Source: Poa pratensis
Lineage: Eukaryota; Streptophyta; Magnoliopsida; Poales; Poaceae
Length of the DNA: 64,000 bases
Reading direction: 5' to 3'
NCBI GenBank assembly: GCA_947311845.1
Contig: CAMZMU010000089.1
Coordinates: forward strand, 20,031,338-20,095,337
The position numbers and the translations under genes were made by a program. The notes under the pieces were generated by a model. The model did no database searches and was not told where the DNA came from. It was given only the letters and a program-made list of their open reading frames with translations. Every line of letters begins with the position of its first letter. The first letter of the stretch is position 1. Positions 24,826 through 36,318 of this stretch are shown here, in pieces.

Positions 24826-25189
24826 TCACGGTGTCACTCCATTCTTTGCACAACAGCAGTAGCCCACTTTATATTGTACGCAATCGGCTTTATCTGTATC
24901 ATATCCGCGTAGTCCACAATTTTCATCGCATAGCTCGGTTGTGCAGCCATTCAAAGGGAAACACGATGAGAGAGCCGTTTCCTTTGTACCTACGCACAAG
25001 TAAGATCATAACAACCACATGTCCACATCCCATTTAGTATCATCCAAAGTGTATGTAAATATTGCATCAAATGAAAGAAGGAAACTTACCTATGATCCTT
25101 CCTCCTGCCTGAGAGGGCAAGAAAGCGGTAGACATGACAACAAGAGCTACCAAGCACATAGCCTGTGCGCTGTTCTTGGTAAGCGCCAT
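24826..25189 (-). CDS. Secreted defensin-like cysteine-rich peptide (2 exons)
   Basis: Exon 1 is 25189-25090 and exon 2 is 24989-24826, with GT-AG sites and 264 nt for 87 aa. Exon 1 encodes a signal peptide: Met, a basic residue, then the hydrophobic run CLVALVVMSTAFLPSQA. Exon 2 encodes the mature domain, with eight cysteines spaced C-x7-C? class-like as SSCFPLNGC, LCDENC, ADC and GYCCC. The signal-peptide exon plus one Cys-rich exon is the classic layout of plant defensin-like (DEFL/LCR) genes, whose products are secreted and serve as antimicrobials or in cell-cell signalling. The exact subfamily is not recognised. The triple CCC near the end is distinctive. A TATA box lies about 70 bp upstream of the ATG. 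Both exons are too short to stand out as long reading frames. A damaged paralogue lies at 36,319-36,708. Confidence 0.85.
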
Positions 25190-25256
25190 GAGGAGGCCTT
25201 TTGATCATGAGATTGTTCTTCCCAATATGTCACGGTAGCTATCTCCCTTATTGGTG

Positions 25257-25264
25257 TTTATATA
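25257..25264 (-). promoter_or_regulatory. TATA box of the defensin-like gene
   Basis: The - strand reads CTATATAAAC, 68 bp upstream of the ATG at 25,189. This leaves a 5' UTR of about 35-45 nt, normal for a small plant gene. Confidence 0.65.
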
Positions 25265-25485
25265 GAGACATGTACATTTATTGATTTTTCTTTCTTTGTA
25301 TAGAATTAATTTTGTGCCGAAATTGTAGGGTGGTTTCTTATCTTGACCAATCGGTCCACACATATATTGGGAAGGGAATTAATGTGTGCCTAGATTAGAT
25401 TATAGGGAATTAATGCGGGTTAAAATGTAGTAACTAATCCTGCTAGATTATACATGGATTAATTGGCTCACTATTATGTTGTGTA

Positions 25486-25595
25486 CTCCCTCCGGTCCGG
25501 TGTACTAGGCTCATTACAAAAATCTGCATGTTCCAAAACTCACACGTGCCAATCCACGTCCTCCTTACGAGCCCAATACACCGGATCGGAGGGCG
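25486..25595. mobile_element. Stowaway-type MITE
   Basis: 110 bp with inverted ends: CTCCCTCCGGTCCGGTGTAC on the left pairs with GTACACCGGATCGGAGGG-like sequence on the right. It is flanked by TA at 25484-25485 and 25596-25597. It lies at the boundary between the two copies of the second duplicated segment. Confidence 0.75.
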
Positions 25596-26055
25596 TATCA
25601 TATTTTCCCATTTATGTGATCCATTTATGGGACGGCGACCCAACCGCTCCCCCCCCCCCCCCCCCGCCATCGCCGGTGATCTCTGCGCCTACATCGCCGG
25701 GTGGACCGGTTTATTCCTCTGGTGCTGGGTTGATCCGATTGGAGTTTGTGCGGGCTTGCGTCTGCTTCAATTCCTTCTTCTCGCCGAGTAGTAGTTTAGC
25801 TTAACGAGATGCCCACGGCACGCGAGGCTGGGCTGTCAGTGAGAGTGCCGTGGATGTGGGGCCCACCCATCTGTGAGGTTGCCGCCCGCTAAACAAACGC
25901 TTGGCAAAGATGGGGTTGCTTGTGCTCGAACTTTGCTTCCCCGTAGGGATTTTCAATGTCATCGGCATTAAAAGTTCGGAGTCTTCATCTCAAGCAGATT
26001 TAGGATTTTGTTTTACAGGAGTTTAGGATCTTTTTACAGCAAAAGTTCAGAATTT

Positions 26056-29000
26056 GGAAGAGATGATGCATATGAATGCTGACAGGCAGGAGATCAGGAA
26101 AGTTACAGATAGAATGAATGAATTGCTATATCGAGAGGAGATGATGTGGCTTCAACGGTCACGGTTAACTTGGCTAAAAGAAGGGGATAGGAATACAAAG
26201 TTTTTCCATAGTAAAGCGGTCTGGAGGGCAAGGAAAAATAAAATCCGGAAATTGACTGATGATCTTGGGTCGAGCATGCTGATATGCCTACCATGCATCA
26301 CATGGTTAATGAATATTTTCAGACACTATTCACGGCTGATGAGAATTTGGATCCGAAGCCTGTGGTTGACCTCTTTCAAAGGTGTATTTCGGATGAAGCA
26401 AATGATCAACTTTGTGAAGATTTCTCTGAAAAGGAAATTTCAGATGCTTTGCTTCAGATTGGGCCTTTAAAGGCGCCAGGGCCAGATGGATTCCCAGCAA
26501 GATTTTTTCAGCGAAATTGGGGTACTCTGAAAGGGAAGATTATTGGTGCAGTTCAGGAATTTTTCAGGACAGGTATTATGCCAGAAGGAGCCAATACCAC
26601 ATCTATTGTTTTAATCCCCAAAGTTACTAATCCTAGTAAACTATCTGAGTACCGGCCAATTAGCCTTTGTAATGTTGTTTACAAAGTAGTTTTCAAATGT
26701 TTGGTGAACAGACTACGGCCTTTGCTTGATGATATCATCTCTCCTTCCCAGAGTGCTTTTGTTCCTGGAAGGATGATAACTGACAATGCCTTGTTGGCCT
26801 TTGAGTGTATTCACCACATAAAGCAGGAAAAGGATCCATCAAAAAGTTTCTGTGCTTACAAGCTTGATCTATCAAAGGCATATGATCGGGTTGATTGGTC
26901 ATTTTTGAGGTAAGTGATGCAAAAGCTGGGTTTCTCTCACCGGTTTGTCGACTGGATAATGGTGTGTGTAACATCGGTGAGATATTCCGTAAAATTCAAT
27001 GGAACCATCTTGGATTCATTTGCACCGTCGCGTGGGCTACGGCAGGGTGACCCGTTATCTCCGTTCCTATTTCTTTTCGTTGCTGATGGTCTATCAGCTC
27101 TTCAGAAGAAAGGAATTGATGAAAATTTAATATCTCCAATTAAAGTTTGTCGGCGAGCTCCTGGTGTATCGCATCTTTTGTTCGTTGATGACACACTGCT
27201 GTTTTTCAAAGGGACACATGATGAAGCAGTGGTTGTTAAGCAGGCCATCGATACATATGCTTCTTCTACTGGTCAGCTTATAAATCCTTCTAAGTGCTCC
27301 TTATTGTTTGGTGAATCGTGTAGTGCTGCTGCACAAGAAGATATTCGTTCAGTTCTTGAGGTTACCTCACCAATTTTTGAGGAAAAGTACTTGGGTCTCC
27401 CTACTCCTGATGGGCGTTTGTCGAGAGGTAAATTGCAAAACCTTCAAGCACAGTTGACCAAAAGGCTTCTAATGTGGGGAGATGGTAATCTTGCACAAGC
27501 CGGGAGAGAAGTTTTTATTAAAGCAGTGGCCCAAGCCCTGCCAACTTATATAATGGGTGTGTTCAAGCTACCATTTTCACTTTGTGATGACTTAACAAGG
27601 TTTGTGAGAAATTTTTATTGGGGAGCAAAGGATGGTAAAAGGAAAACTCATTGGCGAGCTTGGGAGAAGATGCAACGTCCAAAAAATCAAGGAGGCCTTG
27701 GCTTTAGGGATTTTTGTGTGTTCAACCAAGCTCTTTTAGCTCGTCAGGCCTGGAGATTAATTATGAAGCCTGATAGTCTTTGTGCTCGGGTTCTCAAAGC
27801 CAAGTACTATCCTAATGGGAGTTTAGAAGATCCTCTTTCACTGGTAATGCATCCTCTACGTGGCAGGCAATTTCTTATGGCCTTGATCTTTTGAAGAAGG
27901 GCCTCATTTGGCGTGTTGGCAATGGGCAGAGTATCCGAATTTGGAGAGATCCATGGATCCCTAGGCCATGTTCTTATAGACCTATTTCAGCAAAGAGGAG
28001 ATGCCGACTTCGTTTTGTTTCAGAATTAATTGACCAGTTCGGTGCCTGGAGAATAGATCTTCTGAATCAATATTTTGTACCTGCAGACATTGTTGAAATA
28101 CTGAAAGTTAAACCATCTACTCGCCTAGATGCTGATCATCTTGCTTGGGCGCCGGTTAAGCATGGAATTTTTACAGTTCGCAGTGCCTATACCATGGCGA
28201 TGAATGAAAGTTGGGGTGGATCAACCCAATCGTCTAACTCTGCGCCTGATGGTAAAAGGAAAATCTGGAACCTCATATGGAAGTCTTCAGTTCCACCAAA
28301 GGTCCAGCATTTTGCTTGGAGACTTATTACTGATGCACTGCCAACATGGAAGAACAAGTGTGCCAGAACGCTTGAGACAACTGGTCAATGCCCTCTTTGT
28401 GGTATGGAGACAGAGGATAATTACCACCCTTTTATCAGGTGTCCTTTGGCAAAGCAACTGTGGGAGTTTATGTCAGAGAAGTGGCAGCTGCCCAGCCTAG
28501 AGTCCATCACGAACACTGGGAAGGAATGGCTGCTAAATTTACTTTGCAATCTAGAAACTGGTATGATTACCAAGGTCTTGATGACGCTTTGGCGCATTTG
28601 GCATGTCCAGAACGAAATTGTGCATGCAAAACCTCCACCACCGTTGGAAGTGTCCAGGAGATTCCTTATGAGCTATTTGGACTCTTTAATTCAGATCAAG
28701 CATCATCCGGCTGACGACATTGTTAAAGGAAAATTCATATTGGATCCAGATGAGAATCATAGACATACCGCTGTGAAAAGAACTCCGGATCAGTTGGTCA
28801 GCTGGGTACCCCCTCCTAATGGCTGGTACAAGCTTAACACTGATGATTCTTTCGGTACAAGTGGAGATGCAGGAGCTGGGGCAGTAATTCGTGACCATAT
28901 GGGGAACATTATCTTATCAGCTTGCCGAAACCTTAATTCCTACAGGGATGTGCTGGATGCAGAACTAAAGTCTCTCCTGGAAGGTATCTCGTTGGCATTA

Positions 29001-29311
29001 CACTGGTGTAACCATCCATTACTGATTGAGGTGGATTGTGTGGAGATAATCAAATTACTGAAAAATAGAGAGCTGGATAAATCTGTCTATTCAACGACGA
29101 TAGCGGAGATTAAAACCTTGATGAAGGCTCGTCAAACTTGTATTACTCATATAAAGAGATGCCAGAATACTAGTAGTCACTTTATGGCAAATTACGCTAG
29201 AACTAATTCTCGTACGGCTGTGTGGCTTGCCTCTGGTCCAGAGGGTTTTATGAGCACATGCCGAGACTGTAATTCTTGATATGTTTTGAGTAATACAAAT
29301 CTATTCGCAAA
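26056..29311 (+). mobile_element. LINE 2: 5'-truncated L1 with RNase H
   Basis: A 3.26-kb + strand insertion bounded by the perfect 15-bp target duplication AAAAGTTCAGAATTT (26041-26055 and 29312-29326). It is truncated 5' between the endonuclease and RT domains. The A tract at the 3' end is short (TTCGCAAAAAAA). Confidence 0.93.
26060..29279 (+). pseudogene. LINE 2 ORF2 remnant: RT, zf-RVT and RNase H
   Basis: Domains in order: linker WLKEGDRNTKFFH; RT blocks APGPDGFPARFF, YRPISLCNVVYKV, KLDLSKAYDRVDW, GLRQGDPLSPFLF and the active site FVDD (YADD in most relatives); zf-RVT with CPLCGMETEDNYHPFIRCP; and an RNase H domain (LNTDDSF...GAGAVIRD, Asp-Ala-Glu at DAELKSLLEG, EVDCVEI). Defects: a frameshift near 26,280, one in-frame TAA/TGA-type stop at about 26,911-26,913 (after WSFLR), and a frameshift near 27,890. 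The frame reads on to the stop at 29,279. RNase H marks this as the plant L1 subgroup that gained a ribonuclease domain. LINE 1 and the 45-kb LINE lack it, so at least two LINE lineages are present. Confidence 0.92.
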
Positions 29312-29499
29312 AAAAGTTCAGAATTTCATCAGGCGTGAAATTAAATCTATACTAATTTAAAAGAACAACTATATGTTGATATATTAAATTTAATATTTGA
29401 TTAATGATAAAGATTGTTTCAATGTTTCATAACTCAACACATCTTTTTAATTCATGGTAATTAGAGACATTGCCACCGCTAAAAGAAACAGTTTGCTAG

Positions 29500-29915
29500 A
29501 ATTATTGCTCTCTCCTCTGTCGTTCCTTCCTTCATCGCTATCATGTCAGCCTTCATCGTCCACGCCTCCTCTAATGCTCGGAGCGCTGCCCGCTGTGCCT
29601 CCGCGCCGTCGAGAACGTGGGTCGGCGCCGTCGTCCTCTCCCTCTCTCTACCACCGCGCCTCCTGCGAGGTTCTCGGCCCTCCCTCTCCCTACCGCGGCG
29701 CCTCCTTCGGGGTCACTCTCGGCCCACGCCGTCGCGCCTCTGCAGCCCGTTGTCAACATCATCTCGCCCAGGAGACCAGGAGGACTGTCGTGGCGAGCAT
29801 CATGGCGAATCCTCTGCATATTCGCGCGCCGCAACCATCCTCATCTCCCCGTTGTCACGGCAATCAAGACTGTCGTCGCCGTCGGGCCATCGTGACCTGG
29901 TTCCCCTCTATGTAT
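29500..29915. other. GC-rich gene-like fragment inside the Helitron
   Basis: CTC/CGCC-rich sequence with several overlapping open frames on both strands (up to 156 codons), none recognisable. The composition differs sharply from the AT-rich surroundings. It could be a captured 5' exon or UTR. Confidence 0.3.
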
Positions 29916-29950
29916 ACTAGTTAAATTTCGGCGCGGCGGCACGCCGCGCC
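29916..29950 (-). mobile_element. Helitron-type 3' terminus in opposite orientation
   Basis: On the - strand: a 9-bp perfect stem GGCGCGGCG / CGCCGCGCC with a 3-nt loop (29930-29950), a 9-nt spacer, CTAG (29917-29920), then T. This is a textbook Helitron 3' end. A matching 5' end (TAGTATAGA on +) was not found to the right, so it marks a second, truncated or nested Helitron. Confidence 0.6.
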
Positions 29951-32900
29951 CTTAGTGAAAATATTGATTGATATTTTTGTTTTGTTTGGGTTGCCTAGTA
30001 TAGCTTGCAAGTATTAGTAATGACTTTGATTAGTAATTAGCACAGTTAGTTGTATAGCTAACTGGACTTGCAGAGGGAATTAAAATGCAGCGTTTTTCTC
30101 AGTGTATCAGCAATGCAAAATATTGTCCTTAACGGTAGCACAGTGTTTCAGAAAGGTTGTACATAGCAACATAGATACATCGATACATAGAGTAGCCAGA
30201 GAATATTTCTCCATCCAAAAGCAATAGAGAATATTACCACTTAAAGCTTTCTTCCAGTACACATGGAACTTTTCGAGCTGAGAAAAATATTGTTGTTGAG
30301 AAAGATGAGATATTGAAATTGGAAAGCATTGCACTGGCTAGTGTATAGATGTTTGAGATAGCACGGTCAAATGTACCAACAGTCCATGGTATCCAGCTGC
30401 ACATTAAAATATTTTTCATTATGTTCGAATAAATAAGAAAATGGTGCACGATCTTGAGGAATTACTTGTGAATAAATTCAAAAATCATATGAAAGAATCA
30501 GCTATAAAGATGGCATAGAGAATATGAGCTTGCACTTCGATACATACAGAGATGTATGGTGTTGTAGCACAAATATGAACTCCCAAGATCTGCAGCTTGA
30601 TATTGAGAAAGAGATGCATCGGTGAAGAAAATCTCCAGAGGACAATGGTACCTGCAATATATTAGAATTATACATGATGAATTAGATAGTGTCTTTCCCG
30701 GGTCATTTCTATCTTTCTAGATGTGCCAGAGTAAGATAGAAAGAGTACTCAATTGCAGAATAGTCGTGAGATCGAGAAAACATAAAATGCATAATTCATC
30801 AATTAGGGAATTTATGTACGTACGCCTATGTTTGGTCTGCCTCTCTCTCTCTCTCGCTTCTTCATGAGATACAATGGACTGCTAATTAACTTTGTGTTCA
30901 TCAGAAAAACCAAAGATTGAGTTACATACATGTTCAGTAAAGGAACTAAATTATTTAGAATAAAATGCTAACCCGTGAATTTTCAACTGGAAAAAAATGT
31001 ACCTAAGGGCTGCTGAGCAGTATAGTAGCAAGAAGTAGCAGTGAGTCTGAAAATTCTAAAAAACAATGGAGAGACCTGCTCATAGTTTCTCTGAAGCTAC
31101 GGAAATTGTACCGACCATGTTATATAGTGATTAAGGTTAGCAACCATAAATTCTTAAAATGGTGTGCATATTTTGTATAGGACGGTACATTTAGTTAGAG
31201 CAATACAGCTCAAAACCTTGAGGGCGATATAGGAGGAAAATGAATATACCTTTGTACAATGAAGACACGCGCCTTTGTAACACCGCTACAACTTGGGTGC
31301 TCCCAGAACATGAAAAGGATTGAAAAACTAAGTTGAAAACAATCGCATACTGCTTTGCAACCACACAGTAATGTTAAATAACCTGTGAGTAAAAGCTATA
31401 CAACTAAATCACTCCAAGCAGCTAACTTGTTTTTTCATTAGTAGGTCTAGAATCTGACTATCAGATAAAACAAAATAAAGATTATATAACATATTAGGCA
31501 TGATTTTCAGAAATCTAAAGTCAAACGTCAAATGAATTGGAAGATATCTAGAGAAAATGCATCATACCTCCACTTGCCGATACACAAAATACTAACATAT
31601 ACAATGCAGACAAAAGAGTAGATGCAGCCTGTATTAAGAAGAACCAAGATAGAACATCCAAATCATCTGCGGGAGAGAGCAAGTAACTACACTGGCTAAT
31701 GCATGACGTGAAAAAACATCTGTTTATTGAACCTCGTATTCACATAAAAGTTTTAATTGGGTGGACCTGTGTATGGAGGTCGCAGGCATACCGTAGAATA
31801 CCTTGATGTCGTGGCTGTAGGGATGAACACCACCCATGCCGGGACTCTACTCCGTATAGGAATAGTCACGTCAAGAGCAGCCCACGTTATGGATTAGGAG
31901 CACTTTGGTAAATTCAATGAGTTCAGAAACAGAGCTAAAGATTGAAAAAAATATTGTGATTTTTGTGTGTAGTTGATCAACTCGGCATCCTAACTTGCCA
32001 ATGACGGTGGACGCCCAATTATCTCTGAGATGCGATTGGCACACCACCTCTTGCGCTGCACCAATAATTCTGAGATTAATTCGTTGATTTGCATAAAAAA
32101 GATGCTGTATTGGTAAGAATAACCTGGGAAGAATATTCTAGTTATGAAAGCATGGTAAAAATAAAAATCAGTCCAGAAACATAGATAAGAGCATTATTCA
32201 TTTGTCAGAGAAACCACACATTTTCATTGATTTGCAGAAATAATGATTTAAATTTTGGAGACGAAATAGAAATTCAGAGAGCTAGAAACATATGAAGTGG
32301 TGAATAAATTCGTTACCTGCGATCAATAATGTGACCATAATGGACTTGGTGGTAGCTAAATACTTTGTCAGTTCTATATAAGATTATAAATTCATTTTTC
32401 TATCGCATAAGAATATGAGATTGTTGGATAGGTTTGATCAGAGGTTTTTAGGGTGCTTTTTCAGAGTACAATTCGACGAAATAGATTCAGTGGCATGCAT
32501 ATACTATATTCTCCTGCGTACAATGGAGCGCATAAATCTGGTGAAAGTAGATTTAGCCAATAGTATTTGGTATCAATTAAAACTCAGTGCCATAAAGTTT
32601 GAAGCTACTAAAAGGTAACTCTAACATCGTACGTTCAAATGCTTTACCATATTTTATATTAGCGAGAGCTATAAAATCTAAATGCTGGATCTACGAAGAG
32701 AAGAGCATCAGATCTTACTAAAATAAACCAAGAAAATATGGGCTCAGTATATATAATTGCAGGGAAAATCAACTGAACATATATTGGAAAATCATCGCTC
32801 TAGTTAAACATAACAATTATCCATATCAGCACAAACTTGTGTAACTCAAGTACACCATAATCTAGCTTAATTTTTGCACCGACAACAGATGCTAAAATCT

Positions 32901-33200
32901 CATTACAAATAAAAAATTGCATACTTTATTACACATGATCTTTAGAAATGTGGTTCATAAAAACATCAAAATGAACTGGTTGGTTATATTGCAGATGTAG
33001 AAAACACAAGTTTACTTTAGGGTGGCATTAAATCCCATGCGGACCGCCCCAGCTTGTTCTCCTTGCTCCCTAATGCGTATATTCTAGCCAATATATATGA
33101 GAGCTGAAATACATGTACAAAATCAATTTGTCTAGAAGGGGCGTTGCTGCAGAGATTTGTTGGGGATCTCTGATTACATGCTGGAAACAGAAAAGAGATT
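29951..33200. other. AT-rich Helitron interior, no gene recognised
   Basis: Over 3 kb of AT-rich sequence without a reading frame above about 75 codons or a recognisable domain. It could contain introns of a captured gene on the - strand, but I cannot define exons. Confidence 0.3.
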
Positions 33201-33212
33201 TACCAATACGGG

Positions 33213-34215
33213 TTACCTGTATGTAGAAAAGGGGCAGAGGGGATGAGCTTGAATAGGATTTGGGGCGTGAGCATCCATGCTGCCAATTAATCGTAGTTCC
33301 TCCATTCGGCTATCCCACTCCTCACACCATCCGGCCTCCCCAGAAATTTTCTCTCTCAGTTCTTGCAATTTCTTGTGTACACCAACCATGGCAGAGAAGG
33401 GCTGAATCCCCGCAGCGCGAAACCTCCACTTCCTTAGAGACATTATCGCAAGCACCATGACTGCACCGAGAAACACGATGAGCATAGGAATGCCCAGCCC
33501 CAGCGCGAGCCTCCTGCAGCGCCCATCCTTACAGCCTGCGACACCGCCCAACAGGGAGCGCTGCGGACGCTATTGGAGACGCTGTGCGAGGATCCGGATG
33601 CGAGGTCGACGACGCGCAACCCGCTGGTCTGGAAACTCCAGCTGTGGATGACGAAGTCTCCTCGACCAGATCTTCGTATCCATCGTGGAGGGTCGCGGCC
33701 TCGTCTTCGTGGCTGTCATGGAGGGTGGCCGCAGCTCCCTCCGGTGACATCTCCACCTTGAGCTTCACCGAGATGGAGAGGGCGAGGAAGAGGGGAAGGA
33801 GGGGTGCTGCGGCCTCGTCGTCGTGGCCGTCGTGGAGAGCCGCTGCAGCTCCTCCCTCAGACCCCATCTCCAGCACGGCTCCACCGCAGAGGATGAAGAA
33901 GGCGAGGAGGAGGAGAAGGAGGCGGAAGGGGCAGCGGTGAGGCGGGATCCGGGCGGCCTTGGCCTCGTCAGCCTCCTCTCCATGCCGCCGGAGGAGAGGC
34001 GGCTCAGGCAGGAGAGCTCGAGGCGGCGGCGAAGACGTCGAAGTGGTGGCGGCGCGGCGCCCGTCCCTATCTGCTCGGGAGAGGAAGACGGGTGGGGAAA
34101 TGAGAGCAATTTGCGATCTAGGGTTAGGGTTCAGTTTATACGTAGGAAGGACCGATTCTGAAATTTCATAAAACGCAGGGGCCGTTTTGCACAAATGCCA
34201 CCGACGGCCGGACAC
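33213..34215 (-). pseudogene. Captured gene fragment(s) with a predicted membrane segment
   Basis: Two overlapping - strand frames, 34215-33529 and 33551-33213. The second has a clear hydrophobic helix (GLGIPMLIVFLGAVMVLAIM) followed by a basic stop-transfer stretch and a charged helix (KKLQELREKISGE). The first has an unusual repeat, LHDGHDDEAA / LHDSHEDEAA / LHDGYED, arising from three imperfect DNA repeats between about 33,680 and 33,850. The text upstream (AACCCTAACCCTAGATCGC on the - strand) looks like a plant 5' UTR. It is probably a host gene fragment carried by the Helitron; family and function are not recognised. Confidence 0.4.
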
Positions 34216-34420
34216 TGTTCATACTGTAGATGCTACAGTGACACGATCGCTGAGAGCTCGCTAAAGGGACTGACTTTCATACCGCTCTTCTTTTCGTCAT
34301 GGCCAACAGGACAGCAGCCACTATCACGTCGCTTCATTTTCCCTTCGCGACGCATCTCGTCCGACCCGCTGCTTCTGACGAAGCATTCAACTGAATGTTC
34401 TCTTGTTGTCTGACAAAACG

Positions 34421-34716
34421 TTAGACATAGGTAATGCCCGGCGTACCGTCGCCGACAATTGTTCTTGAAGCGCAGTGAACTCGGCTCGCCACATGACGAC
34501 CAGCCTTCAGGGAAACTCTTGCCCACGGATTCGAGCTCGATGGCTCTGTTCGGATGTACGGTGTACCAAAGCCCGAGCACTTTGTACATGGTTCTGGTTC
34601 TCCATCCAGCAAAGCTGTTGTCTGCCCTGTCCATGAGAGACTGTGACTCTTCTCCGCGAAGCTTCCAAATCGACAGAGGGATTCCTAGGCGCTGAACTGG
34701 GAATTTCTTGATGCAT
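34421..34716 (-). other. Possible second captured exon
   Basis: An open frame with moderately balanced codon use lies here on the - strand in more than one phase (63-133 codons), including CTKCSGFGTPYIRTE. No family is recognised and no splice model can be defended. Confidence 0.2.
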
Positions 34717-36177
34717 GGGGCAGTTGATGTGCTGCTGGAGCTGGGCTACCTGCAGGTGTTCCTCTTCGCAGCATATAGGCGTGATCGAGCTCGTGAAGAT
34801 ATATTGGTTTGCCCGCCGGTGGTGTCACTGAAGATTTGCAACATACAGGAGAACTGGATGACACAGACTTAATTAATTAACACATGCATATTTCCGAAGA
34901 TTGTTCCATTTCCGATCCTTTTATATCTCAGTTTATTGTTTAGTTAGGACCCTGTAGGACTTGTCCACTTCAAGATTTTGCACAAACGGATTACAAATGC
35001 TAGTTTTTTTTTTAAACCTGAATGCTGGTATTTAGACCTTTCGGGGCTTGATGTACAGCCTGCAACTGCAAGTATCTATTTTGCTGGTGCTTTAAAACAC
35101 TTTAGAGCAACCATCCATTATTTTGTGGAGACACCGACACAGTACAAATAGAAACTAAATTCCTACATAACTAACCAGAATTTAGTGAAGCAACTGCACT
35201 TAATTTGGTGAAAATCCATCATGCCAATGCAAATTTCTTAGCGCGGTTTCATAGGTATGTACTGAGATTTGAGATCCGATACTATATCTACGACTTGCTA
35301 ACCTAAATTCCATCGAATTAACCTTAGATGGTCAACATATGGCAACACATGTTTGAATGTTTCTAGGATACAAAGTTCGTTGTTTTCATAAGTGGACAAG
35401 GTATGGGGTTATGCAATTATAAATTCTGTTGGTGCCTTTAGGTTGAAATTTGTATATTGTCCATTCATTTGTACAGCCGGTGGTGCATATCATCGTGTTT
35501 CTAGGGTAGCTGCATATGCCTCTGATTTCACACAAATGGATGTCACATAGGCATCAGATAATTCTTTTGAACGATATCCTTGATTTTCTCGTGCATCTGT
35601 AGATGCCATGGATTCAATGTTTTTGTTGTTTTCACATCCTCGATTTCCCAAGTAATAATAATACCAGATACTATTAAGTTATGGCTTTATATAATTCGAA
35701 CCAAATTATGATAGTTTCTTTTATTGTGTTATTCAACACGTGCATTGCATGTGCACCATTTCTATAGGCTTAAGGAAGCAAAGCGAGGTGGAAAAGCTCG
35801 GATCGGAACGATAATATTTTTGGTCGTGTGTTCAAAGCTCTTCAATCCCCGCAACAAAAAGAAATCTTCAATGGTGTAGAGTTGTTTTAAAGGCATAACG
35901 AATTTATCATGACATGACATGGTGGAGCTACTACGTCAGATGAAAGCATGACACTATGACAGTAGATTTAACGATTTTATCACGGCAGCAGTTAGTGCCA
36001 CGTTTGGGTATGGCGTTAAGCTATACCTAAGAGCATCTAACAGATTTCGGAAAAACTCGGCCCGGAAAAATTATCAATTAACCACAAACTGGGACACTCA
36101 TGAACCAACAAGTGCATTGTTATTAAATCTGCTACATCAACCAAGTCGAAGACTTTATTCACCCTTAGCAAGCAAGT

Positions 36178-36266
36178 ACTCCCTCCGTTCCAAATTACTT
36201 GACTTGACTTGGGAGGTACATCCATATTTGGACAAACCCAAGTCAAGTAATTTGGAACGGAGGGAG
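36178..36266. mobile_element. Stowaway MITE, 89 bp, long perfect inverted repeats
   Basis: CTCCCTCCGTTCCAAATTAC on the left and its exact complement on the right; the inverted repeats continue through TTGACTTG, leaving a loop of about 30 bp. Flanked by TA at 36176-36177 and 36267-36268. The site is empty in the first copy of the segment (about 24,790), so the insertion came after the duplication. Confidence 0.95.
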
Positions 36267-36318
36267 TATTTTGTAGCACGGGTGTGGTGTACATTGTTCA
36301 TCGTCACGGTCAAATCAT

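Larger units (their letters stand above)
29346..35765 (+). mobile_element. Helitron, about 6.4 kb, non-autonomous
   Basis: The 5' end TCTATACTAATTTAAAAG fits the Helitron consensus TCTMTACTA. The proposed 3' end has a near-palindrome, CACGTGCATTGCATGTGCAC (35,738-35,757), followed by CATTTCTAT, close to but not exactly the CTRR rule. The strongest evidence is positional: the duplicated segment stops at 29,345 and resumes at 35,766 (GGCTTAAGGAAGCAAAGCG), while the first copy (about 24,520-24,550) is uninterrupted. No target duplication is visible, as expected. No Rep/helicase coding was seen. The inside carries gene-like GC-rich patches. Confidence 0.65.

Noticed and set aside
33529..34215. 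228-codon frame as an intact host gene
   Set aside because: Two alternative frames, no splice model, and location inside a Helitron; kept only as a captured fragment.
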